This document shows, one piece after another, positions 17,580 through 26,119 of a DNA stretch of 51,258 nt (positions are counted from its first letter, which is position 1; each line of letters starts with the position of its first letter). The notes under the pieces were generated by a model, which was not told the origin of the DNA, ran no database searches, and saw only the letters and a list, made by a program, of their open reading frames with translations. Location of the stretch: NCBI GenBank assembly GCA_002070375.1, contig MWDD01000017.1, forward strand, positions 1-51,258, given 5' to 3'. Position numbers and translations under genes: made by a program. Source of the stretch: a bacterium ADurb.Bin157. GTDB lineage: Bacteria > Muiribacteriota > Ozemobacteria > Ozemobacterales > Ozemobacteraceae.

Positions 17580-20471
17580 ATGCCAACTGACCCGAGAGTG
17601 AATTTTAAGTTGCAAAGAAACAGCAAACAATTTTTGTTTATCTTCACTTTACTGGTTTTTATACCGGTTTGCTTCACTTACTTTATTGCAAACCATTTAT
17701 TTGTCTCCATGGCCCAAAAAGACATTGCTGAGATGGAAGAATATCTTGAGAATGTCGCAAATAAACTTTTCCAAAACATGACGACTGATAAAGTGTTTGG
17801 TCCGCACCTTAAAAAGGCTGCTAATAGAATTATTGAAATTACCAATGATAAAACAGAAGATCAAATTAACAAAGATGAAGTTATAAAAACCATAAATGAA
17901 ACTAAGAGCATCCTCGGAGTAAAAAGCACATTTCTTATTTTTGATAAAAAGGGTAGCCCGATTAACATAGAAAACCTGCCAACAAATCTTTTGTATCCGA
18001 TGACATACCTGTGGACGCAAATATGTGATAATGCATTTACCTTTGACTATTCGACACGCAAAGCAGATCTTATTTTTTTCGCAGGCAACCACTTTAACTC
18101 AGATGTTTTAAAGAAACATACAGAAGCTATAACAAACATTTCAATAAATAACTCGCCGGCCATATTATTCCATTCTAAAGCAGAAAATGCTTTAAACGGC
18201 TTACTGGTGAGAGCAGAAGAAAACATTAATTATCAGCAACTATTAATAAAGTTACTCAATGAACAAAAAACGATTAGTTATGTTTTAAAAAATTCAGATA
18301 ACAAATTCGTGGCAGGCAATGAAGAATTAAATAAATCATTACCGTCAGAACTCTACAAAGAAGACTTTAAAACCCATTTACATGCAAATCATATATGGAA
18401 AATCTATAACAGTAAAGGGTATAAAGTTATCATTGGGCACAAAACCAAAGATGGATACGGCAATTATACAAAAATTAATTTTTTGGCATTTTTGATACTC
18501 ACAATAATAACTGTTGCAGGTTTTTTCGTATTAAAAAAACATATAATCAAAGCTGAATCGACGTGGATATCAATCAAACATAAATTGGTATTTGTATTTC
18601 TGAGTTCTGTTTATATGCCCATTATTACTCTTTATATTTTTAGCTTCAATGCTGTAACTAACCACAGAACAATATTAGAAAACAATATAGTTAAAAATTT
18701 AACAGATATTTTGTATAAGCTGGATTCTGATTACAGCAATAAAGAACAAGAAATACTTGAAAAATTCAGACGCATATACCAAAGCAAAAATCGCTGGAAA
18801 AACAAACTTAAGCTTGCACACCACGAAACAAGAAAAGAAATCAATAATGCTGCATATCCGATAACCAAAGATAACATAAATCACGACGGCTGGCTAAACT
18901 GGATAGACATAAGAGATATAAAGCAAAATAGGCTTTATAACATGGCCTCAAAAGAAATAAGAAACAGAGTTAATACTTTTGCACGCATTTTAACACTTCT
19001 GTGTCTTCAAAAAGTTATGCCCGAACAGTTGCAAAAAGCAAAATCCGATATAAAACGAGCCGACATGATGTTGGCAAACTTTTTTGAAAGCCCCATAATG
19101 GGGGTCAGCAGGTTAATAGAACAGCCCGACCAATTGATTTATCACGAATTCAGTAACGACGGCGTATACTGGTATTGGAACTACTACAACGATTTAAATT
19201 GCAATATTGCATACATATCTTTAAACACAATCGGAAGAAAAAATATAGTCGAATATTTAGAATCCGCTTTTAAAAAAAGACATAACATTGAAAATGTCGG
19301 AATTAAATTTTTCGCGTATCACAAGAAAGACAAAATAAAAATACCTCAAGCAGCACCCTATAACGAAGCCTTAAACAATCTTATAGACCAAACAGAAATT
19401 AGCAGAAATATTGAAACAAAAGTCATTAAAATAAATAGTATGAACCATATAGCCGTATGTCTTCCGGGCGCAAAACTAATAAACACTTATGTCATTGCAA
19501 TGTATCCGGTCAGCTTTATTGATAAAAAAATACACAATTTCGAAAACAACGTTTTATTCGGAATATTGATAGTTTTGGTTTTTTCAGTTTTGACCGGGCT
19601 ATTACTGTCTCAAAACTTTATAAATCCTCTCAAAGAATTAGAAAAGGGTCTGAAAGCACTTCAAAAAAGAGATACGGATTATTCGGTGAAAATTGATAAT
19701 CGAGATGAATTAGGTTTGCTTGCCGCCACTTTTAACAAGATGGTTTCTGAAATCAAAGAAATGCTGCTTGCCGCCGCAATACAAAAGTGCCTTATTCCCT
19801 CAAAAACCATGCAAACCGAAAAATATGACTTTGCGTTGTACAATCAAATGGCTGACGATGTCGGAGGCGATTACGCAGATTTTTTCCATATCGATAAAGA
19901 TCAATTATTGATTGTAATAGGTGATGTTACAGGTCATGGAGTCAGCTCTTCGATTTTAGTTGCAATGGTAAAAGCCTCTATTTTTAAATTTTGCTCGATA
20001 ATGCTTCCGAATAAAATATTTAGTAAGGTCGGTGAAATGATTTATGAACTGCTAAGACGGAAAAAGTTAATGACAATGCTTGCAATAAAACTCAACCTAC
20101 AAAACGATTCTTATCTTTTCACAAATGCAGGGCACCCGTATCCGATAATATGCGATAAAAACGGTAATATAAAAGAGCTTGAAGAAGATGCAATGCCATT
20201 GGGAGTATCTGCAAAAAGAAACGTTTACACATGCAAAGAACTGACTTTTGAACCAAATAACGTAATGATGATTTATTCTGACGGGCTCTGCGAACTAACG
20301 AATGAAAAGGGTCAGGCTTATGGAAAAAAAAGATTGTTTGAATTATTACAAAATAATAAAGAAAAAAACTCAAACGATATTAAGGAAACGATTTTAAAAG
20401 ATTTTAATAATTTTATGGGCAAAAGAGAGCTTTCAGACGACATTACTTTTATTATAATTAAACAAACTTAA
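17580..20471 (+). CDS. Membrane sensor with HAMP domain and SpoIIE-type PP2C phosphatase
   Basis: A 963-residue protein. Predicted helices lie at about 17-36, 300-319, 337-356 and 658-677, enclosing two extracytoplasmic sensing regions of about 260 and 300 residues. A HAMP linker follows (about 678-730), then the phosphatase. Metal-binding motifs are intact: VGGDYAD (about 761), GDVTGHG (about 781), YSDGLCE (about 899) and DDITFII (about 953), so it should be active. Such enzymes usually dephosphorylate anti-sigma-factor antagonists. It overlaps by 4 bases, tail to tail, with a paralogue of the same layout. The real start may be the GTG at 17598 because a -10 box abuts the first ATG. Confidence 0.88.
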   Translation: MPTDPRVNFKLQRNSKQFLFIFTLLVFIPVCFTYFIANHLFVSMAQKDIAEMEEYLENVANKLFQNMTTDKVFGPHLKKAANRIIEITNDKTEDQINKDEVIKTINETKSILGVKSTFLIFDKKGSPINIENLPTNLLYPMTYLWTQICDNAFTFDYSTRKADLIFFAGNHFNSDVLKKHTEAITNISINNSPAILFHSKAENALNGLLVRAEENINYQQLLIKLLNEQKTISYVLKNSDNKFVAGNEELNKSLPSELYKEDFKTHLHANHIWKIYNSKGYKVIIGHKTKDGYGNYTKINFLAFLILTIITVAGFFVLKKHIIKAESTWISIKHKLVFVFLSSVYMPIITLYIFSFNAVTNHRTILENNIVKNLTDILYKLDSDYSNKEQEILEKFRRIYQSKNRWKNKLKLAHHETRKEINNAAYPITKDNINHDGWLNWIDIRDIKQNRLYNMASKEIRNRVNTFARILTLLCLQKVMPEQLQKAKSDIKRADMMLANFFESPIMGVSRLIEQPDQLIYHEFSNDGVYWYWNYYNDLNCNIAYISLNTIGRKNIVEYLESAFKKRHNIENVGIKFFAYHKKDKIKIPQAAPYNEALNNLIDQTEISRNIETKVIKINSMNHIAVCLPGAKLINTYVIAMYPVSFIDKKIHNFENNVLFGILIVLVFSVLTGLLLSQNFINPLKELEKGLKALQKRDTDYSVKIDNRDELGLLAATFNKMVSEIKEMLLAAAIQKCLIPSKTMQTEKYDFALYNQMADDVGGDYADFFHIDKDQLLIVIGDVTGHGVSSSILVAMVKASIFKFCSIMLPNKIFSKVGEMIYELLRRKKLMTMLAIKLNLQNDSYLFTNAGHPYPIICDKNGNIKELEEDAMPLGVSAKRNVYTCKELTFEPNNVMMIYSDGLCELTNEKGQAYGKKRLFELLQNNKEKNSNDIKETILKDFNNFMGKRELSDDITFIIIKQT

Positions 20472-23242
20472 TTTCTTTTTAAGTAAACTAAGGTATAGTC
20501 GTCATCCGGTTCATTGTCTGCTAACCAAGCAGAGTAGTTTTTGACAGTTTTTTCTATCACAGAAACCGCAGACATGCCATAGCTTGAATGCAAAGAAGAC
20601 TTAAATCTTTCGTAGCCATATTGCTCTTTGTCTACAGAACACACCTCCACAATACCATCGGTGTAAAACAAAATACCTTCGCCGCTTTTAATCTCAAATG
20701 TTACCGGCTGTAACTTTGGAGGCTTTTTTGATACTCCGATAGGCAAATGAACTGCTGATAATTCTTCTACGCTCAGATCATTTTTTAGCAACAAAGGAAA
20801 ATTATGACCTGCATTAACAAAGGTTCCAATCCCGGTTGAAACCTCTATTAAACAGGCAAAAAGAGTAATCATTTTTCTGACGGGGGGCTTGCTGAAATAA
20901 TAATTTATAACTTTATTTAATTCGGCAAATAGTTCCACCAGGTTTTTGTTTTCCTTAAAACCGTGATATAAAGTGGCTTTAGCCATAGCCATAACTAAAG
21001 CAGAGGAAACGCCGTGCCCTGATACATCTCCTATTATAATGCACAGTTTATCGTTGTCACACATAAAAACATCGAAATAATCGCCCCCAACAGCAGCAGC
21101 CATTTTATTTGAAAAAGCAATTTCATAGCCTTCCGGATTTGGGACATCGCTTGGAAGCAAAGAATTTTGAACGTCTTGAGCCAATTCCATTTCTTTTAAA
21201 TCTGCTATCATTCTGTTAAAACGCTCTGCCAGGTCTCCAAATTCGTCGCTTTGAGAATATGAAATTCTGTAACTAATATTTCGTTTTGATATTGCCTCGA
21301 CACCTTCTGCCAAAGAATAAATCGGAACAATAAAAAAATCGGTCAGCATTTTCCCGGCTAATGAAGCGGTTATGGTAAAAAATAAAAGCCCCAGCACGAA
21401 ATATAGTTTTGTAAGTAAAATTTCAGAGTCAATCTTTTCGAGGGGATAAAGAGAATAAAAACAAAAATCTCGCGTTTGCCTTGATCTTTGGGCTGTTATC
21501 AGAAACTTTTTGTTATCTGATTCAAAAACCGACTCTGTAAGGTTTTCTGAAAAATAAACTTGCTCGTTAAAAATTTCAAAACTCGGAATTTCTATCAGAA
21601 AATCGGGAAAAACATCTCCGGTTCTATTATTTGCAAAAGCGACTTGATACGGCGCAAACAGTGATGAATCATTGAATTCATTAAATTTTTCTATCACTCT
21701 TGCTCCCATAAACTTGTTAGCCATAATAAGTACCGACACAAACAATTTTTCGCCATTCTTAGGGATTAGGGTCCAATATGAAGCTAACGGCATTGAGCCA
21801 AAAAGAATCAGGTGAGTTTTATTATCCTGCTTAATTACCGGAGACAGTCCAATCTCAGGGTTAGTTATAAACTCAACCATTACTTTATCTGAATGTTCTG
21901 ACAAATTGCTTTTAAATCTGTTATCAAGCGAAAGTCTCGCTACAATCTCATACACATTCTGAAGGTCTTCATAAATTATTTCGTGGTTAAAACTAAAAAT
22001 CAAACTTGAGTCTGATGCATTTCTAACCTCAACGCTTACTAACTCATCTGAATCCATAAGCATTTTCAATGCGGCCAAACTATTCGTATTCTCGTAATTT
22101 ACCGCTTTTAAACAAATATCAAAACACTTGCTGTCAAAATTAATGTTATCGCTCTTAAAAAGTTCGTCGATACGTGTCAAAAGAGACCTACTATAATTCG
22201 AAGCCTTAACGATTAGGGATTTTTGCTTATCTTCAATATATAAGTTTCCGAGATATATAAAGCCGCCAAATGCGACCAAAAATGCAGTAAAAAAGAGTCC
22301 GGCGATTTTATATTTTATAGAAATCGATATCTCCTTTGTAAAAACATAATAAGCGTATAAAAGCAAAGCCAACAAAGCAGATAAAACTGTAATAGTTACT
22401 ATGTTTCCACAAGTCGATTGATAATTCTCGGTAACTGGTGTTGAAGCGGTAAGAAAATAGTCTTTATAATTCACCGAATTCCAAATTTTTTCTTTATTTT
22501 CTACAATATTCTTTTCTTTTAAAACATTTAATCTTCTGAATATATCTTTGTTTAAAGCGTCTTTTTCAGATTGCGCAACAAAAACATCCGCATATTTATG
22601 GCTTTCTGCTTCTATAACTCTTTTGATTATGTATTCATCTTTGGGAATTTGCCAAAAAACAATCATTATGCCTGATGATTCATCATTGTCCTCCGAGTTC
22701 CAATATATTCCTCCGGCGGTAAATTTGGTTACAATCGGAATTATTGAATTGCGCTCTTCAAGCATTCGAGCGACTCTAAAGGTGCTTCCAAGGTATCCGG
22801 CAATCAGTTTTTTATATTTTTTATATTCTTGATTACGCTTTTCGTTATCAAGAGCCAATAATTTCCAAACTCTTCCTCCAACAGAGCGAGACCTAAACTT
22901 TAAAAAATTAGGACACACCTGTTTTCCTTTATCGAATAAAAACAAGTCGAATTCTACCGGAAGGTCGTCAGCCAATTCTTTACAATAAGTCTCAATTTTT
23001 GCTTTGTTTGATTTATTTTTTTTAAAATATTCAAATATTTTTTTTGATTTTTTGAGCAAAAACACTTCAGATTGCAAATTATATAAAGTTTCACTTAATG
23101 AGTGATTTAGACTATCAAATTGTTTATCGTAGTATAATTTTTTCTCATGCTCAAAAAATTCGTTAACAAACATTGATGTTAACATTGCCGGCAAAATCAC
23201 AAAGAGACATACAAAAGCTAAATGTGAAAAAGATTTTTTCAT
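20468..23242 (-). CDS. Membrane sensor with HAMP domain and SpoIIE-type PP2C phosphatase (paralogue)
   Basis: A 924-residue protein of the same layout as its convergent neighbour. Helices lie at about 7-26, 280-303, 309-329 and 610-632, followed by a HAMP linker (about 633-690) and a SpoIIE-type domain. Motifs VGGDYFD (about 717), GDVSGHG (about 736), YTDGIVE (about 859) and DDDYTLVY (about 914) are intact. The sensing regions share little obvious sequence with the neighbour, so the two probably read different signals. No Shine-Dalgarno is present; a TATAAT lies 6 bases before the ATG, suggesting a leaderless message. Confidence 0.88.
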   Translation of the reverse strand: MKKSFSHLAFVCLFVILPAMLTSMFVNEFFEHEKKLYYDKQFDSLNHSLSETLYNLQSEVFLLKKSKKIFEYFKKNKSNKAKIETYCKELADDLPVEFDLFLFDKGKQVCPNFLKFRSRSVGGRVWKLLALDNEKRNQEYKKYKKLIAGYLGSTFRVARMLEERNSIIPIVTKFTAGGIYWNSEDNDESSGIMIVFWQIPKDEYIIKRVIEAESHKYADVFVAQSEKDALNKDIFRRLNVLKEKNIVENKEKIWNSVNYKDYFLTASTPVTENYQSTCGNIVTITVLSALLALLLYAYYVFTKEISISIKYKIAGLFFTAFLVAFGGFIYLGNLYIEDKQKSLIVKASNYSRSLLTRIDELFKSDNINFDSKCFDICLKAVNYENTNSLAALKMLMDSDELVSVEVRNASDSSLIFSFNHEIIYEDLQNVYEIVARLSLDNRFKSNLSEHSDKVMVEFITNPEIGLSPVIKQDNKTHLILFGSMPLASYWTLIPKNGEKLFVSVLIMANKFMGARVIEKFNEFNDSSLFAPYQVAFANNRTGDVFPDFLIEIPSFEIFNEQVYFSENLTESVFESDNKKFLITAQRSRQTRDFCFYSLYPLEKIDSEILLTKLYFVLGLLFFTITASLAGKMLTDFFIVPIYSLAEGVEAISKRNISYRISYSQSDEFGDLAERFNRMIADLKEMELAQDVQNSLLPSDVPNPEGYEIAFSNKMAAAVGGDYFDVFMCDNDKLCIIIGDVSGHGVSSALVMAMAKATLYHGFKENKNLVELFAELNKVINYYFSKPPVRKMITLFACLIEVSTGIGTFVNAGHNFPLLLKNDLSVEELSAVHLPIGVSKKPPKLQPVTFEIKSGEGILFYTDGIVEVCSVDKEQYGYERFKSSLHSSYGMSAVSVIEKTVKNYSAWLADNEPDDDYTLVYLKRN

Positions 23243-23248
23243 ATGCTC

Positions 23249-23277
23249 ATTATAAAATAAGTCAGTGTTAAATTAAA
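23249..23277 (-). promoter_or_regulatory. Promoter candidate for the second SpoIIE phosphatase
   Basis: Minus strand: weak -35 TTTAAT (23272-23277), 17-base spacer, perfect -10 TATAAT (23249-23254). The ATG at 23242 lies 6 bases after the -10 box, leaving no room for an untranslated leader. Confidence 0.45.
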
Positions 23278-23288
23278 CTTATTTACTA

Positions 23289-23317
23289 TTGCCTTATCTT
23301 CTTTTCTTCTGTATTAT
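23289..23317 (+). promoter_or_regulatory. Promoter candidate for the DedA-type gene
   Basis: TTGCCT (23289-23294), 17-base spacer, TATTAT (23312-23317). It is followed by a Shine-Dalgarno GAGGA at 23335-23339 and the ATG at 23348. Confidence 0.5.
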
Positions 23318-23347
23318 CTTGCTACTATTAAATCGAGGAAAAATTAC

Positions 23348-23944
23348 ATGGGTTTTATTAAAAAACTTTATGATTGGGTTTTATCTTGGGCTGTACACCC
23401 TTTCGCGGTGCCGGCATTATTCTTGCTGGCCTTTGTAGAGTCCAGTTTTTTCCCAATTCCGCCCGATGTACTTCTGATAGCCTTGGCTTTAGCAAAACCC
23501 TCGCTCTCTCTTTGGTATTCGACAGTATGCACAGCAGGTTCGGTAGTCGGAGCCATGTTTGGCTACATAATCGGCTATGCCTTCTGGCAAACTCTCGGAA
23601 GCTATTTTTTCGAATATATCCCGGGCTTCACACCTGAAGTCTTTGATCAAATATGCAAAAGCTACGAAGAAAACTCTTACATTATTATTTTTTCCGCTGC
23701 CTTCACGCCTATCCCATACAAAGTATTCACCGTCACGGCAGGAGTTTCAAAGATATCTTTTTTGCCCTTTATTATGGCATCAATCATCGGACGAGGAGCC
23801 AGATTTTATTTAGTCGGTATTTTATTTAAATATTTTGGTGCAACAGCAAAAAAATATATTGATAAATATTTAAATCTGCTAACCATACTTATTGTTATAA
23901 TCTATTTTATGGCGTTTTACTTTATTCCTGAGATGCTGAAGTAA
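23348..23944 (+). CDS. DedA-family (YqaA-like) membrane protein
   Basis: A 198-residue inner-membrane protein. Family landmarks are the re-entrant-loop motif FVESSFFPIPPDVLLIALA (about residues 28-46), GSVVGAMFGYIIGY (about 63-76) and the second half FTPIPYKVFTVTAGVSKI (about 119-136), with the conserved Arg in IIGRGARF. DedA/VTT proteins are proton-driven and linked to undecaprenyl phosphate or phospholipid flipping; which lipid applies here cannot be read. Its end overlaps the convergent binding-protein gene by 23 bases. Confidence 0.85.
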   Translation: MGFIKKLYDWVLSWAVHPFAVPALFLLAFVESSFFPIPPDVLLIALALAKPSLSLWYSTVCTAGSVVGAMFGYIIGYAFWQTLGSYFFEYIPGFTPEVFDQICKSYEENSYIIIFSAAFTPIPYKVFTVTAGVSKISFLPFIMASIIGRGARFYLVGILFKYFGATAKKYIDKYLNLLTILIVIIYFMAFYFIPEMLK

Positions 23945-25565
23945 GCCATAAATGGCGATATTCAACTACAGACTCTCCCATGGGACCAATTGAAAAGCCT
24001 CTTACCTGAGGCTTTAATAAGACGTTCAAAGTATAGAAATACATAAATATACATGGCGCCTCTTCTACAACGTATTTTTCCGCTTTTTTGTATAGTTTTG
24101 CCCTTTCGTCTTGCTCAGTTTCAAAACGAGCCAAGTCGAGTATTTTGTCAAACTCTGCATTATTGAATCTTGTAAAATTGTAAGCCACTTTTATATTTGA
24201 AGAATGAAACATAGTATGTAACAAGGCATCAGGATCAGGATAATCAACTGTCCATCCCATTCTGAAAAAGGATGTTTTACCACTTTCGATATCAGCAAGA
24301 TGCTCTCCGAATTCCAGCCCCTTTAACTTACATTCTACTCCTATGTCTCTGAAATTGGCCTGAATAAATTCAGCTGTGCGGGTATGTATCGGATCCTTAT
24401 TATATTTTAGAGTTATTTGAGGCAGGCCTTTTCCATTAGGGTATCCGGCCTCTTCAAGATATTTTTTTGCCATTTCAATATCGTATTCGTAACCGACTAA
24501 TTCTTCATTATATCCCGAAATCCCGGGAGGTAAAATACCTTTTGCGACCTGAGCTCTTCCGTTTAATACGAGCTTAACAATGTTTTCTCTGTCCACAGCG
24601 TAATTCAATGCTTTTCTTAGAGCCAAATTGTCAAACGGTTTTTCATTAAGATTAAAACCCAAATAGTTTATTCCCCATAAGTTCGTCTCTACCAAATTAG
24701 GCGAAAGAATAGCATCTTGCTTGACTCTTTTGTAAATAGAATCAGGAACATCAACTTGTGAAAGCTGTCCTGCCATGAAATCACTGAAGCGTCTGTTCTC
24801 ATCTGTTATGACCGGAAATTCAATTCTGTCTAACCAAGGTCGTCCTTGATAATATTCATTATTGGCATTTAAGCATAATGTGTCGCCGTTTTTACCCATC
24901 CAATAAAAAGGCCCCGTACCGACAGGGCAGATATCTAGCTCATCGGCGTCTTCATGAGGAACAATAAAGGCATTGCACATAGCAAGCAATGATACAAAAG
25001 GAGAAAAGGGACTGTTGAGAGTAAACTCAACCCTCTGCTCATCGAGGATACGAATACCCGTGATATCATTGTTTTTTTGTTCGGTAAAGTCTTTTGCACC
25101 CTTAATAACCCAATAAAGTGCATTTTGAAAATTGTCATTTGGCGCTAACAGTCTTTTAAACGTATAAACCACATCTAATGCCGTAAGTTGGCGTCCACCA
25201 TTCTTAGTTGGTCTTCCACAAACATTACTATGAAACTTAACATTATTGCGAATACGAAAAACATAAGTAAGCTTATCTTCGCTTATAGTCCAATCTTCAC
25301 ACAGGGCCGGCACTATAGTGCCTTTGCCGTCAAAACAAACCAACCCGTCGAATATTTGTCTGGCAACCTCATGAGAATTAGAATCTTTAATTCTTGCCGG
25401 ATCTAACGTAATAAAAGAATCGGCAAAAGCTCTTCGATAAACCCCGCCATAGGTCGGTTCTTGCTTGGCATAAGACAAATCTTGGCTTTTATTAGAAAAG
25501 AAATAATAAGTCAAAGATACCAAACAAAGAAAAATAATAAACAATAAAATTGTCTGTCGCCACAT
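23922..25565 (-). CDS. ABC transporter binding protein, family 5 (OppA/DppA-like)
   Basis: A periplasmic binding protein of 547 residues from the ATG at 25565. The open frame extends to 25625, but a promoter (25594-25622) lies inside that extension, so the start is the ATG at 25565 or the GTG just before it (25568), behind GGAG. An N-terminal hydrophobic anchor (about 4-22) has no lipobox Cys. Family 5 features: YGGVYRRAFADSFITLDPA near 38, ALNYAVDRENIVKLVLNGRA near 315 and a peptide-type C-terminal lobe. Substrates are probably oligopeptides, or nickel or sugars in some relatives. No permease or ATPase genes are adjacent, so this is an orphan binding protein. Confidence 0.85.
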   Translation of the reverse strand: MWRQTILLFIIFLCLVSLTYYFFSNKSQDLSYAKQEPTYGGVYRRAFADSFITLDPARIKDSNSHEVARQIFDGLVCFDGKGTIVPALCEDWTISEDKLTYVFRIRNNVKFHSNVCGRPTKNGGRQLTALDVVYTFKRLLAPNDNFQNALYWVIKGAKDFTEQKNNDITGIRILDEQRVEFTLNSPFSPFVSLLAMCNAFIVPHEDADELDICPVGTGPFYWMGKNGDTLCLNANNEYYQGRPWLDRIEFPVITDENRRFSDFMAGQLSQVDVPDSIYKRVKQDAILSPNLVETNLWGINYLGFNLNEKPFDNLALRKALNYAVDRENIVKLVLNGRAQVAKGILPPGISGYNEELVGYEYDIEMAKKYLEEAGYPNGKGLPQITLKYNKDPIHTRTAEFIQANFRDIGVECKLKGLEFGEHLADIESGKTSFFRMGWTVDYPDPDALLHTMFHSSNIKVAYNFTRFNNAEFDKILDLARFETEQDERAKLYKKAEKYVVEEAPCIFMYFYTLNVLLKPQVRGFSIGPMGESVVEYRHLWLTSASQE

Positions 25566-25593
25566 CACACACCGTCTCCTATCAGCTATTACT

Positions 25594-25622
25594 ATAATAG
25601 CACTCGGAAAAACAAACTGCAA
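25594..25622 (-). promoter_or_regulatory. Promoter of the OppA-like gene
   Basis: Minus strand: -35 TTGCAG (25617-25622), 17-base spacer, -10 TATTAT (25594-25599). It fixes the translation start of the OppA-like gene at 25568 or 25565, because the longer reading frame begins upstream of it. Confidence 0.55.
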
Positions 25623-25652
25623 CAATCCTCTGACTCGGTGTCTAAATATTAT

Positions 25653-26111
25653 TTATTTAATTTTATTTATGAAACAGCTGCCATAAGTTTCAAGCTGCCT
25701 ATAACCCGTTAAAGATTTTGAAGTTTGGCGAACTTTACCCACCTCTGTCTTTAATTTTTCTTGAAACGAACCAACCTTTTTTTCTACCAATTTATTTGTT
25801 TCAACAAGCTCTCTTAAAGAATCGGTAACCTGTTTCGCATAGTCCGCTGTTTCGGGTATTTTTTCGACTACAGCATATATAAAATCGATTAGATTCGCAT
25901 GTGTTATATTTTCCTCGCCAAATTTATCAAAAAACTTAGATTTCAACTCAGAAAAAATAACTTCAGTGTCTTCGATAACCATAGCGCGTTGTTCTATTAA
26001 ATTTCTAAAATTATCGACATCTTCATGATTTCTATAAAAAAACATATTTGCTTCGGCCAAAGAACCATATAACTTTGCCAAAGTTTCAAAACCCACAAAG
26101 AATTGCTCCAT
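25653..26111 (-). CDS. Small helical protein, weakly FlgN/FliT-like
   Basis: A 152-residue soluble protein, almost entirely predicted alpha helix with heptad-like Leu/Glu/Lys spacing (about residues 40-130). It ends TGYRQLETYGSCFINKIK, loosely like the C-terminal pattern of flagellar export chaperones. That similarity is weak and no flagellar gene is in the window. AGGAG lies five bases before the ATG. It starts 8 bases after the Ser/Thr kinase stop and is likely co-expressed with it, so it could be a kinase substrate or adaptor. Function unknown. Confidence 0.5.
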   Translation of the reverse strand: MEQFFVGFETLAKLYGSLAEANMFFYRNHEDVDNFRNLIEQRAMVIEDTEVIFSELKSKFFDKFGEENITHANLIDFIYAVVEKIPETADYAKQVTDSLRELVETNKLVEKKVGSFQEKLKTEVGKVRQTSKSLTGYRQLETYGSCFINKIK

Positions 26112-26119
26112 ATAGACTC

